This document shows, piece after piece, positions 55,557 through 64,000 of a DNA stretch of 64,000 bases; the stretch's first letter is position 1; each line of letters starts with the position of its first letter. The notes beneath the pieces were generated by a model. The model made no database searches, was not told where the DNA came from, and saw only the letters and a program-made list of their open reading frames with translations. A program made the position numbers and the translations under genes. The stretch is taken from assembly GCF_016624945.1 (NCBI RefSeq), contig NZ_JACVUI010000002.1:496001-560000 (forward strand). Direction: 5' to 3'. This stretch comes from Acinetobacter sp. S54 (GTDB lineage Bacteria; Pseudomonadota; Gammaproteobacteria; Pseudomonadales; Moraxellaceae).

Positions 55557-55604
55557 TACAAACTCCTTTGTCGCTAAATGATTCATTCCCTAATTCCTTG
55601 TCAT

Positions 55605-56717
55605 TTATTGCGCAGCTTTCACGATATATTTCGCAATGGCACATAAATATTCATCCGCATTCCATTTCGCCACAATTTGCAAGCCCACTGGCAGACCTTG
55701 TTCAGTTTCCAGTGGTACTGAAATCGCAGGATGTCCAGAAAGATTAAAAGGCCGAACCAAACCTGTAAGATTCAAAAAAGCCACAGTATTTTCAGCATCT
55801 ATAACTTTAGGGGGAAGCTGCGGTAAAGTGGGTAAAATCAAAGCATCGTATTGAGCCAGCAAAGCATCAATCTCAGCTGCAAAGTGTGCTTTGACCTGTT
55901 CTGCCTGTTTAACTTGGGCCAATGTGGTTTGGGCTGCTTTCAGCAAACGCCCATTGACGTCAGCACCCAACAAGCCTGTTTGGGTCAACTCGCCATAGGC
56001 CTGCCAATTTTCATAATTAATGATCTGCATGCCTGCCTCAAAAGCAACGTCAAAGCCTTCAACAGCCACAGGCGACGCTGTCAGGCTAGCTTGAGCCAGA
56101 TAACTCTGGATCGTATCAATAATGACTGAATCAGCAGCGATATTGAGCCAAGCCAGTTTTGGTGCCTGTGCTAATTCAATATGCATATGGAACGTTGGAT
56201 CAATGATTTGCATTGCGCTTTCAATCATTTCGACTGAATTTGCAAACGGGCCAACACAATCCAGTGAACTGCCTGCTGGATGGACGCCTTGACGGCTGAT
56301 TCGCCCAAAGGTTGGCTTTAAACCATATACCCCGCAACATGCCGCAGGCATACGAATCGAACCACCTGTATCCGTGCCTAATGTGAAATCCGCAAGACCC
56401 GCTGCAACCGCTGCCGCAGAACCGCTGGATGAACCGCCAGGAATCAGTTCAGGATATTTGGGATTAATTGCCGTACCAAAAACCTGATTAATGCCAGTGA
56501 TCCCAAAAGCGAGTTCGTGCAAATTGGTTTTCGCGATAATTTGACAATCTCCCGCTAAAATACGATCAACCACATCGGCATTGGCAGTTGCAGCTTGGCC
56601 GTGCATCAGGGCTTTGCTTCCCACCATGGTTTTAATGCCTTGAATGTCAATGGAATCTTTCACCATAACTTTCAAAGCACCTGTACCTTTTTGTACTTCT
56701 TGTACAATAATATTCAT
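55605..56717 (-). CDS. iacH: amidase (amidase-signature family)
   Basis: A 370-residue amidase with the Ser-cisSer-Lys triad: Lys in VMVKDSIDIQG (about 19-29), and Ser residues in PGGSSSGSAAA and TDTGGSIRMPA. In iac clusters IacH is the amidase of indole-acetate catabolism, acting on an amide intermediate. It is the first gene of the operon. Confidence 0.87.
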   Translation of the reverse strand: MNIIVQEVQKGTGALKVMVKDSIDIQGIKTMVGSKALMHGQAATANADVVDRILAGDCQIIAKTNLHELAFGITGINQVFGTAINPKYPELIPGGSSSGSAAAVAAGLADFTLGTDTGGSIRMPAACCGVYGLKPTFGRISRQGVHPAGSSLDCVGPFANSVEMIESAMQIIDPTFHMHIELAQAPKLAWLNIAADSVIIDTIQSYLAQASLTASPVAVEGFDVAFEAGMQIINYENWQAYGELTQTGLLGADVNGRLLKAAQTTLAQVKQAEQVKAHFAAEIDALLAQYDALILPTLPQLPPKVIDAENTVAFLNLTGLVRPFNLSGHPAISVPLETEQGLPVGLQIVAKWNADEYLCAIAKYIVKAAQ

Positions 56718-56749
56718 TCACTTTTCCATGTATTTTTATACTTAATATA

Positions 56750-56778
56750 AATATCGGAAAAAGTAATGTAATTGTCAA
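56750..56778 (-). promoter_or_regulatory. sigma-70-type promoter of the iac operon
   Basis: The minus strand has TTGACA (56778-56773), a 17-base spacer and GATATT (56755-56750), about 30 bases before the amidase ATG. IacR probably represses here; no clean MarR palindrome stands out. Confidence 0.5.
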
Positions 56779-56864
56779 GTATTTTTCATCATCAAGACCA
56801 AGAAAATGTTTCTAATTTTTGTATAATGCTGAGTATCCTTTTTTATAAAAGTTATTCCTTGGCT

Positions 56865-57332
56865 ATGCTTACTCATTTAGAACAATTTCTACCTAACAAT
56901 GAACCGAGCAGCTTACAAAGCTATCCTTTTTTCTGGATCTCTCAGGTGAATGGTAAATACACACAGCTTATTGAAAAATCAATAAAAAAATTAGGAATCG
57001 ATAATACACGTCGTAAAATTATTTTAAGTACTAATGCCCTGCAACAAGCGAGCATTACCGAGATTGCCAATCTCTCTACACTGAAACTGACAACGGCAAC
57101 CAAAGCTATTTATCGTCTGGTTGAAGATGATATTGTGCAAGTTTTTTCATCAGAAGCAGATGAACGCATCTCAATGGTCAAGCTAACCGATAAAGGCAAA
57201 GAGCTGGTCGAACAAATTAATCAGATTAGTCAGGTGACCTTATCTGGGATTCTGAATGCTTTTGATGATGCTGAACTGCATCAGCTGAATGGTCAATTGA
57301 AAAAACTGTTTGATTTGATGCCATCCAGCTAA
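56865..57332 (+). CDS. iacR: MarR-family repressor of the iac operon
   Basis: A 155-residue MarR regulator from ATG 56865 (MLTHLEQF); the frame opens further upstream with no support. The winged helix lies in ITEIANLSTLKLTTATKAIY (about 63-82) followed by the wing SSEADERISMVKLTDKG. It is divergent from the iac operon with a short shared spacer, the usual position of IacR. Confidence 0.87.
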   Translation: MLTHLEQFLPNNEPSSLQSYPFFWISQVNGKYTQLIEKSIKKLGIDNTRRKIILSTNALQQASITEIANLSTLKLTTATKAIYRLVEDDIVQVFSSEADERISMVKLTDKGKELVEQINQISQVTLSGILNAFDDAELHQLNGQLKKLFDLMPSS

Positions 57333-57337
57333 AAACA

Positions 57338-57369
57338 GCAAAAAGCCCATGTCTATTCAGAGATGGGCT
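57338..57369 (-). terminator. Rho-independent terminator of the dehydrogenase pair
   Basis: Read on the minus strand, a stem of AGCCCAT/ATGGGCT (with an inner TCT/AGA pair) is followed by TTTTT. It lies just beyond the stop of 57386-58378 and may also stop iacR. Confidence 0.8.
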
Positions 57370-57385
57370 CGCGTTTCAATCAAAT

Positions 57386-58378
57386 CTATTGCTGATTGAA
57401 AATATTAAACGTTGGTTTGAGCTGATTTTTGGCAATCCGATCTGAAAAGGTATGTAGAACTTGCTGTTTATAAGCCGCAATATCAACCTGCTGATAGTTA
57501 TAAAACCCCTGCTTTTCCCTCAAGCCATTACGTTGGAGTAGCATATTCTCGGCAATAATCTTAGGCGTACGATAACGTTCACCGAGTTCCTGGTGTAAAT
57601 ATTGCGAAGCATAATACAAAATATCACCGCCACCCCAATCAATAAATTCCAGTAAGCCCAATACAGAAAAACGCAGGCCAAATCCTGTCCGAATTGCGAT
57701 ATCAATATCTTCTACCGAAGCCACCCCTTCTTCTACCATCCGTGCCGCTTCATTCATTGCCAACGCCTGAATTCGTGGCACAATATAGCCTGCTCTAGCA
57801 TTACAAACCACAGGTACTTTACCAATCGCTTGCAAAAAGCTTTTCAGGGTATTTACTACTTCATCTGAGGTTTGCTCAGAACGACTTAACTCAACCAGCG
57901 GAATTAGATAGGCAGGATTTAGCCAGTGCGCATTGATTACCCGCTCTGGATGAGAAATCATTTGTGCAATATCCGTGACCAAAAAGGTTGAAGTGGTCGA
58001 TGCGACAATACAGGTGGGAGTAATATATTGATCCAGCCAAGTAAAAATATCCTCTTTGGCTTGCCTAACTTCGGGTACACCCTCTAGAACCAGATCACAG
58101 TTTGCTAAGGCAGAGATTGAAACAGCACGACTTAAAATCTCAATCCGATGCAGCATAATTTTCGTTTGTTCAGAATGAATAAACTGGATACTTTCCAGCA
58201 ACTGCAATTCCTGATTTAAGTCGGTTTGGATCTGAGTCTGGTATTGATCAAACTCAGTCTCCGCACGTGGTCGGGCATCGATTAAAGCCACTTTTAACCC
58301 CGCATAGGCAAAGGCAATCGCAATGGCTTTACCCATTCGCCCAGCACCCAGTACAGCAACCTGTTTAATTAGGTTCAT
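57386..58378 (-). CDS. 3-hydroxyacyl-CoA dehydrogenase-family NAD dehydrogenase
   Basis: A 330-residue NAD-binding dehydrogenase of the HAD/L-carnitine/L-gulonate dehydrogenase type. The NAD site is GAGRMGKAIA (about 11-20), and NAHWLNPAYLIPLVELSRS (about 145-165) is the catalytic block. The C-terminal domain begins at AGYIVPRIQALAMNEAARM. It lies 1 base after the gene before it and shares a ribosome site (AAGGAG) with its tail. Whether it acts on a CoA ester or a small hydroxy acid is unknown. Confidence 0.8.
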   Translation of the reverse strand: MNLIKQVAVLGAGRMGKAIAIAFAYAGLKVALIDARPRAETEFDQYQTQIQTDLNQELQLLESIQFIHSEQTKIMLHRIEILSRAVSISALANCDLVLEGVPEVRQAKEDIFTWLDQYITPTCIVASTTSTFLVTDIAQMISHPERVINAHWLNPAYLIPLVELSRSEQTSDEVVNTLKSFLQAIGKVPVVCNARAGYIVPRIQALAMNEAARMVEEGVASVEDIDIAIRTGFGLRFSVLGLLEFIDWGGGDILYYASQYLHQELGERYRTPKIIAENMLLQRNGLREKQGFYNYQQVDIAAYKQQVLHTFSDRIAKNQLKPTFNIFNQQ

Positions 58379-58379
58379 C

Positions 58380-59486
58380 TTAGACTCCTTGCTGCAAAGT
58401 CACATGTAGTTCAGCTTTGCTTTTATCTGCCAGCCCCAGATTCTCAAAAGTCCGACCTTCTTGATATAAATCTTTCCCTGTGAGGGCAGAAGCAATATTT
58501 AGTAGTCCTTCTGCCACAGGTGTAGCAACCCCTACCCAACGCCCGATCGAAACCAGGAAGGAGAGGCCCAGCTGGGTATCTTCCAGCATGTAACGATGTA
58601 CCTGTAAGTCGATGTCCTCACGCCAGTCACCACTATCGGTTAATTTGCCATGCGCCCCACGACCATACATCCATTCTTCCCCCTCTCCATCCTTATTGTA
58701 GTGATCGGCCAAAGGGAAATGCGGCGCAGAATAACCCAATGCTTCCCGAACTTGTATACGTTCGGCATCAAGCTGATTGGTGACACGGCGAATCGACGGT
58801 TGTGTACCTTCGTTATGAATATCCCAGGCCTCAAAATGTTCCAGTGGCCCCGCATTCATCAAAATTAACGGTGGATGAATAATCGGCCCCGCATTCATTA
58901 ATGCACCACTCAAACTGTCTTCAACTGGCTCAACACTTGGATACGCCTGTTTTAACACTTGGAATGCATGTTCGGACAAGGCGCTTGGGAATACCCCTGT
59001 TGGTAATCGGGTCGCATAGCCACTCACGACAATCTGATTAACTCCGTGCTTACGTACCAAATACGGGAGTGTGCCTGTTTCGGCAAAAGCCACTTGGGCA
59101 GTATTACCTGCCTCCCGCATGGCTTTGGCAAAAATAAAGCTACCGAAAGTTGCAGGCGGTAAATACACCACTTGACCCGCTTGAAAGAAAGGTGCGGCCT
59201 GCTGAGCCAAATCCAGATGTGTCGTTGCAGGTAAAGGAATAATAATCAGCTCGGCATGCTGAATGGCATGGTATAAATCATCGGTCAGATTAATCTGACT
59301 TTGCTCAAAACCGACCTTGACAGCACGATTTCCCTGATAGTCTTTAATCTTGAGTACGCCTGCTGCCGCCAACTGTTGCAATGCGTCACGGTCACGGCGC
59401 CATAATTTCACATCATGGCCTTTTTCTGCCATTTCTGCTGCGGCTGCATAACATCCGTGTCCACCACCGAGTATTGTAATTTTCAT
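58380..59486 (-). CDS. NAD/NADP octopine/nopaline dehydrogenase-family protein
   Basis: A 368-residue protein with a Rossmann motif GGGHGCYAAAAEMAEKGHDV (about 7-26) and the octopine/nopaline-dehydrogenase C-terminal domain (LSGALMNAGPIIHPP, about 180, and GVATPVAEGLLNIASAL, about 320). Such enzymes interconvert opines with an amino acid plus a keto acid. Together with the dehydrogenase that follows and the MFS gene upstream, it suggests catabolism of an opine-like or N-alkyl compound. Confidence 0.78.
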   Translation of the reverse strand: MKITILGGGHGCYAAAAEMAEKGHDVKLWRRDRDALQQLAAAGVLKIKDYQGNRAVKVGFEQSQINLTDDLYHAIQHAELIIIPLPATTHLDLAQQAAPFFQAGQVVYLPPATFGSFIFAKAMREAGNTAQVAFAETGTLPYLVRKHGVNQIVVSGYATRLPTGVFPSALSEHAFQVLKQAYPSVEPVEDSLSGALMNAGPIIHPPLILMNAGPLEHFEAWDIHNEGTQPSIRRVTNQLDAERIQVREALGYSAPHFPLADHYNKDGEGEEWMYGRGAHGKLTDSGDWREDIDLQVHRYMLEDTQLGLSFLVSIGRWVGVATPVAEGLLNIASALTGKDLYQEGRTFENLGLADKSKAELHVTLQQGV

Positions 59487-59570
59487 GTGCGTTCCTGCTG
59501 ATTGATGTGTTATTCAGCATAGAACGGTCACCGTGAACTGGCTTATCCAAATGCGCAGTGATTATTCCAT

Positions 59571-60584
59571 TTACGACTGCGTTTCACCCAGTTGTACAGG
59601 ATTCATTTTTAAGGTCTGTGATGGTAAATAGCCAAAGCGCTTTTTATACAACGTAGAGAAATGCCCAAAACTTTGAATCCCATGATCCAGTAAAATATCG
59701 GTCACAGTGTGATGATCCGCTGCCTGCTGAAGGGCTGAATGTACTCGCTCCAGACGTTGCTCACGGATATATTTCACGGGTGTCTGCTGTAGATATTGGC
59801 TAAACCCCTTTTGTAAGCTGCGGATCGATACCTCACAATATTGGCCCAGCGTTGCTAATGAAATCGCCTGATGCAGATTGTCCTGAATATACTGTTGCGC
59901 TTTTTTGATATAGCCTGGCACAAGTTGCTGGCGTTGTGCATTCAACTGCTCACTATAATTATTCGGGATTTTAAGTAAAATCAGCTCAATCAGATATTGG
60001 GTGAAACTGGCTGAGATAAAGTTCCAGTTCCGAATATTATAATAGGCATGGCATAGATAATTCAGCGTTTCTACAATTGAGCTGATCCCTTCCGCAGTAC
60101 AAGACAAGCCGCTATCGAACCAGACAGGCACCCGACTGGTATGACCAAGCATTTTAAACAGTTGGGTTTCGACTTCCTGTTTGGACAATTTCAAAATAAT
60201 ATTACGGCAATCCTGATTAGTCACAATCTGTTGTCGGGTATTTGGATGCGTGACCGACATAATCCCTACAGATTGCAACACATGTTGATGCTCGAATCCA
60301 ACCTTGCATTCCCCTTCCAGAGTGATCCTAAATAAATAGAAGCTGAAGGTTTCCTGGATATCAATCACCACAGGTGCGCTATATTTCAGATCATACAAGG
60401 CACCATTACCAAAGCTAAAACCATTCAACCGCGTGTTAAGCGGCTCTTGTACCTCAACCTCAAAACGATGGGGACATAGGTAATGACTAATTCGCTCTTT
60501 AATAGTTTGATAATCATTAGATTTGAATAATAAAAATTCATCTAGATAATGCAAATGATCCAGTTTCAAAGAGGCTTGCATCAT
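59571..60584 (-). CDS. AraC-family regulator
   Basis: A 337-residue regulator with an AraC-binding-like N-terminal domain (about 30-200) and the AraC DNA-binding domain (about 235-330: HQAISLATLGQYCEVSIRSL and FSTLYKKRFGYLPSQTL). It precedes the dehydrogenase pair on the same strand and follows an MFS gene, so it likely governs this small catabolic unit. Confidence 0.84.
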   Translation of the reverse strand: MMQASLKLDHLHYLDEFLLFKSNDYQTIKERISHYLCPHRFEVEVQEPLNTRLNGFSFGNGALYDLKYSAPVVIDIQETFSFYLFRITLEGECKVGFEHQHVLQSVGIMSVTHPNTRQQIVTNQDCRNIILKLSKQEVETQLFKMLGHTSRVPVWFDSGLSCTAEGISSIVETLNYLCHAYYNIRNWNFISASFTQYLIELILLKIPNNYSEQLNAQRQQLVPGYIKKAQQYIQDNLHQAISLATLGQYCEVSIRSLQKGFSQYLQQTPVKYIREQRLERVHSALQQAADHHTVTDILLDHGIQSFGHFSTLYKKRFGYLPSQTLKMNPVQLGETQS

Positions 60585-60671
60585 TTCACTCCTTTGTTAT
60601 GAATTTCAGCAGTACAGCACAAAGCCCATTACAACAAAATGGACTTTATGCCAAATCATTACAGCATTAAA

Positions 60672-62015
60672 TCAAGAAGCATGCTCCTGCTGCATACTGT
60701 CGCTAAATGCCTGACAGCCTTTTTTCAATAGGATAAAAGCCAGTACACAGGAAATGGTTCCAACAATCGACAGTGACATACCGACCATGAGTGGATTTTC
60801 AAAGATTTTATCGGTAATCAATGCCACTAATGTGGTTCCAATCCCAACCGCAACCAGATTACTGATCAGTAGAAACACTGCTGAGATTTGTGCACGTAAC
60901 TGATTCGGTGCCAGCATTTGCATGGCTGTGGTTGAAATTGGCATAGGGAAGGAAGCAAAGAACATCGCAGGCACCAAAAACACCACTGATAACCACAATT
61001 CATTCACTTGCGTAAAAATCATTATCGGAATGATTAAACCAGCAATCCCAATCACACCCGTAATCATCGGGGCATCTTTACTGCCTTTTTGAATAAACCA
61101 GTCATTGAGCCAGCCTGCACAAAACACGCCCAGAATATTAGCCACCAATAACACACTACCTAGCATATAGCCTGCTTCGGTTGGTGTTAAACCAAACTTG
61201 CGCATATAGAACGCGGGCGACCAACTGATCAGGCAATACAACGCCATTGCATAAAAAGTAAATCCTAAATAATGGCATTTAAAAGTACGACCATGCTTTT
61301 TAATAAACTTAAATGCATCCTTCATGCTGGTCTTTTCAACTTGCCCCTCTGCATTTAAACGCTGACCTTTACGTTGTGGTTCTCTCACAGTGAGTAAAAC
61401 CAGCAAACCAATAAATACCCCAGGTAAACCAACCAAAATAAATGCAGCTTGCCACGCTCTTAATGCCCCAAAAATTGGAACCTGAATAGCATCCATATTT
61501 TTCAGTAAACCAATGACGTAACCGCCGACCAAAAAGGCAATACCGCCGCCGACAAAGGAACCTATCGAATAAACCGCGACAGCACGACCCAACTTGTCCT
61601 TACTAAACATATCACTAAACATCGAATAAGCTGCGGGCGATAATGCCGCCTCACCCACACCAACGCCCATACGACTCAAAAATAGCTGAATAAAATTTTT
61701 ACTTAAACCACAAAATGCCGTAGCAATGCTCCAAAACACCACCCCAATGGCAATAATTTTTGGACGTGAAAAACGATCCGCTAAATAAGCCAGTGGTAAT
61801 CCCATAAAGGCATAAAATAGTGAGAATGCCAAACCATGCAATAAACTGAACTGCGTATCGGAAAGACCAAGATCAGCTTTGATCGGTTCAATCATTAATG
61901 CCAGTATCTGCCGATCAATAAATGAAAATATATAGGCTAACATGCAGAGCAAAACCACATACCAGGCGTATACATTGGATTGAGCCCGTTTTGGCTCAGT
62001 TGCGTGCGTATCCAT
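60672..62015 (-). CDS. MFS transporter (spinster-like)
   Basis: This 447-residue transporter has twelve membrane helices with the MFS pattern YLADRFSRPK in loop 2-3 (about 79-89) and RMGVGVGEAALSP in helix 4. It fits the spinster-like/aromatic-acid transporter group. It is 87 bases upstream of the AraC gene. It may take up the substrate of the dehydrogenase pair, or indole-acetate for the iac operon. Confidence 0.85.
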   Translation of the reverse strand: MDTHATEPKRAQSNVYAWYVVLLCMLAYIFSFIDRQILALMIEPIKADLGLSDTQFSLLHGLAFSLFYAFMGLPLAYLADRFSRPKIIAIGVVFWSIATAFCGLSKNFIQLFLSRMGVGVGEAALSPAAYSMFSDMFSKDKLGRAVAVYSIGSFVGGGIAFLVGGYVIGLLKNMDAIQVPIFGALRAWQAAFILVGLPGVFIGLLVLLTVREPQRKGQRLNAEGQVEKTSMKDAFKFIKKHGRTFKCHYLGFTFYAMALYCLISWSPAFYMRKFGLTPTEAGYMLGSVLLVANILGVFCAGWLNDWFIQKGSKDAPMITGVIGIAGLIIPIMIFTQVNELWLSVVFLVPAMFFASFPMPISTTAMQMLAPNQLRAQISAVFLLISNLVAVGIGTTLVALITDKIFENPLMVGMSLSIVGTISCVLAFILLKKGCQAFSDSMQQEHAS

Positions 62016-62400
62016 CTTTCTTCCTTGTCCATGCCATTATTCTAATCTGTCTTCTTACTGAAAGACGTTATGCCCAGAACACTGCTTCTTTTCTGGTGTT
62101 TTCAATAAGAGAAATAATCCTCCGTTATAATTATTACTTTTACATGGAATTTTCCATAATATAATAGGTATAAAATTATACTTTTTTGATATTTTTAGCT
62201 ATTCAGTATTTAAGCAAGTAAGCAAAAAAATTATAAAAACTTAATTTATTAATAAAAGTTATATTTAACAAGTAATTATAGCTTTTATCATTTTAGTTGA
62301 GGAACGCTTGAGATAAATTTATTTAAAATGATATTGAATTTTACATTTATTTTTGTTTTAAAATAAAGGTAGATGATCAATTTCTTAATGGAAATAAAAT
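62016..62400. other. 385-base AT-rich spacer
   Basis: Divergent spacer between the MFS gene and 62401, strongly AT-rich. I find no operator or gene in it. Confidence 0.5.
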
Positions 62401-62793
62401 ATGGCTCTCATAAAAGAACAAGCAATCGAAAGCATTCATAGCATGCATGTCTTGATTGAAAAAATTTTCAGCGGTAAACATAGTGAACAAGACCTTGGCC
62501 TACTCATTGATTATTTTGCCGAACATTTTGAAATGGTCGGCGCAGCTGGAAAACGTATTTCCCTGCAAGAGGTTAAGGGTCTGTTCGCAAATAATCAGGG
62601 CAAGATGCCGGACATTCAGATTGAAATCTACGATGAACAAATTTTGATGCAAAAGCCAGATGCCATTGTTCTGACTTATACTGAAAAACATACTAAAGCC
62701 ACGGGTGTTCTGATTCGACGCTCTTGTGCCCTCATCGAAGAGATAGAAGGGAAAATGTTATGGAGTTATCTTCAAGAAACTTTTTTAGCCTGA
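62401..62793 (+). CDS. small NTF2-like (DUF4440-type) hypothetical protein
   Basis: A 130-residue cytoplasmic protein with the size and strand order of NTF2-like domains (DYFAEHFEMVGAAGKRIS about 40-57; IVLTYTEKH about 93-101; ALIEEIEGKMLWSYLQETFL at the end). The ribosome site is weak (GGAAAT). No pathway context is clear; it could supply the second small protein often found with iac genes, but that is a guess. Confidence 0.6.
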   Translation: MALIKEQAIESIHSMHVLIEKIFSGKHSEQDLGLLIDYFAEHFEMVGAAGKRISLQEVKGLFANNQGKMPDIQIEIYDEQILMQKPDAIVLTYTEKHTKATGVLIRRSCALIEEIEGKMLWSYLQETFLA

Positions 62794-63414
62794 AAAATAC
62801 AAGCCAGATAACTCAGCTTTAGAAAACCTCAGCTTAATCAGGTAGTTTAGATTATACGCACTCCTACCTGTTTAGCTTCACATCATAAATTCATCTCATT
62901 GATTTTACTCTGATCGTATTTCTATCGCTAAGCAAGTGATCAAAGGAATTAATGCAGTAATAGTAAATATGATAAGCAGCCACCTTTCTGAACGATTAAC
63001 ATCAGATAAACGGTAACTAACAGGACAGACCCCGATTCTTTTCTAGATGAGCTACAGGAAAAATATTTATTTGGAATCCTTGTTTTAAAAGAACTGTTAA
63101 AGTGGCTGAACTAACAATAAAAAAGTCTACAATCCTGTTTTGCGCCCATCCAGCCCTGCCCCCTTCCTAATATCAGATTTATCAATATTATTAAAATTCA
63201 ACTTAGGGTTCACTCGAGTTGAGAAAGCAATTTCTTTTGTCGTTTATTTCTTCATTCGTTTTAGGAATTCTTTTTATCAAACACACTCAATTTGTTAAGA
63301 TGACATCCGTGAGAAATAAAATGAACCTCGCCAACACGATTGATCCAATTTTGCTCGACAGACAGATTTTTGAAACCAATTTATTTATTATTTGAATTTA
63401 AGGAATAAAGTTAC
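62794..63414. other. 621-base spacer before mutS
   Basis: No intact gene is visible. It holds one decayed coding fragment (63127-63243) and the AAGGAA ribosome site of mutS at its end. Confidence 0.5.
63127..63243 (-). pseudogene. decayed C-terminal gene fragment (copy B)
   Basis: The minus strand reads FSTRVNPKLNFNNIDKSDIR then KGAGLDGRKTGL to TAG 63127. It has no start and matches copy A at 26631-26720 in both DNA and translation. Confidence 0.45.
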
Positions 63415-64000
63415 ATGAATATGAAAGAAATCATGACTGATCTTTCCAGCCACACCCCTATGATGCAACAATATCTTAAGGTCAAAATGGAACATCAGCA
63501 TGCTTTACTTTTTTATCGCATGGGTGACTTTTATGAACTTTTTTTTAATGATGCGCATAAAGCTGCCAAGTTATTAGGTATCACTTTGACCCATCGTGGT
63601 AAAACTAATGGTGAACCTATTCCAATGGCTGGTGTACCTTATCATGCTGCAGAAGGTTATTTAGCACGCTTGGTGAAGGCGGGACAAACCGTTGCGATTT
63701 GTGAGCAGGTGGGTGAAGTTACAGGTAAAGGGCCTGTTGAGCGCAAAGTGGTACGTATTATCACTCCTGGTACAATTACTGATGATGCGCTATTAGGCAG
63801 TTATCAATCCTCTAACCTCGTTGCCTTATGCATTCAGCAAAATAAAATTGGTCTTGCTTTACTCGATCTCAGTGCCAGTATTTTTAAAGTTCAGGAACAT
63901 GACTTTAAAACTGAGCAATTGGCGATTGAACTTTCACGTTTAATGCCAAGTGAAATTGTAGTTGATGAAGATTTAGTCGACCAAAACATTCTGGAACAGA
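63415..64000 (+). CDS. mutS: DNA mismatch repair protein MutS, N-terminal part (cut by right edge)
   Basis: The first 195 residues of MutS are visible. The mismatch-reading motif [12 protein letters not shown] is present, with the Phe and Glu that contact the mispaired base, followed by the domain I and II segments [13 protein letters not shown] and [15 protein letters not shown]. Start ATG 63415, with AAGGAA 11 bases upstream; an ATG two codons later is also possible. It continues past the window. Confidence 0.97.
   Translation, partial: MNMKEIMTDLSSHTPMMQQYLKVKMEHQHALLFYRMGDFYELFFNDAHKAAKLLGITLTHRGKTNGEPIPMAGVPYHAAEGYLARLVKAGQTVAICEQVGEVTGKGPVERKVVRIITPGTITDDALLGSYQSSNLVALCIQQNKIGLALLDLSASIFKVQEHDFKTEQLAIELSRLMPSEIVVDEDLVDQNILEQ

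Noticed and set aside
60621..60645. Possible terminator after the MFS gene
   Set aside because: Imperfect stem and no T run on the relevant strand.

Overview
The window reads as a stretch of chromosome from an Acinetobacter-like gammaproteobacterium. The DNA is AT-rich, and genes are packed into operons separated by very AT-rich spacers. The gene set (malonate decarboxylase, indole-acetate catabolism, tyramine oxidase, catabolic AraC and MarR regulators, a ZnuD-like receptor, mutS at the right edge) is the usual accessory make-up of that genus. The genus call is inferred from gene content, not from a marker gene. I saw no rRNA, tRNA, CRISPR array, intact insertion sequence or prophage.

Layout. 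(1) 1-17.4 kb looks like a sulfur-scavenging region: a TonB receptor (cut by the left edge), an M20 amidohydrolase, a heterodimeric ABC exporter, a DszB-like desulfinase gene, and a long minus-strand operon. That operon encodes a second DszB-like protein, a class II aldolase relative, an SsuD-type monooxygenase, a complete Dpp/Opp-type ABC importer and a DszC/SfnB-type flavoprotein. Three transcription units here start with sigma-54 type -24/-12 elements (565-580, 6223-6238, 17451-17466). Two of them also carry the same dyad, TGTTG-N6-CAACA, upstream. Several of the proteins are almost free of Cys and Met. (2) 18.2-26.5 kb is a complete malonate decarboxylase and malonate transporter operon (mdcABCDEGH-madLM) with a convergent LysR gene (mdcR). 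(3) 26.6-31 kb holds a heme-oxygenase-like diiron enzyme, decayed gene fragments, and small stress-type, lipoprotein and DUF421 genes. (4) 31.5-36.2 kb is a small meta-cleavage operon (hydroxylase, extradiol dioxygenase, FAH-family hydrolase) with a convergent AraC regulator. (5) 36.6-39 kb is a ZnuD-like receptor behind a Zur-like box. (6) 39.3-42 kb is a MerR regulator between a PfpI-like gene and an old-yellow-enzyme gene; these two genes carry near-identical 19-bp-spacer promoters. (7) 42.8-49.2 kb is a tyramine/phenylethylamine cluster (feaB, porin, tynA, feaR). (8) 49.3-57.3 kb is an iac-type indole-3-acetate cluster with divergent iacR. (9) 57.4-62 kb holds two dehydrogenases, an AraC regulator and an MFS transporter. 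(10) 62.4-64 kb has a small NTF2-like protein, a decayed fragment and the start of mutS.

How the genes fit together. Aromatic amines would be oxidised by TynA and FeaB to aryl acetates. The neighbouring iac operon would degrade indole-3-acetate towards catechol. A third, unassigned aromatic compound would enter through the 31.6-35.1 kb operon. The left third would release sulfur from organosulfur compounds when sulfate is short. The most novel-looking signal is this left-end regulon: two desulfinase-like proteins carrying a Cys/His/Arg motif, shared promoter architecture, and sulfur-poor proteins.
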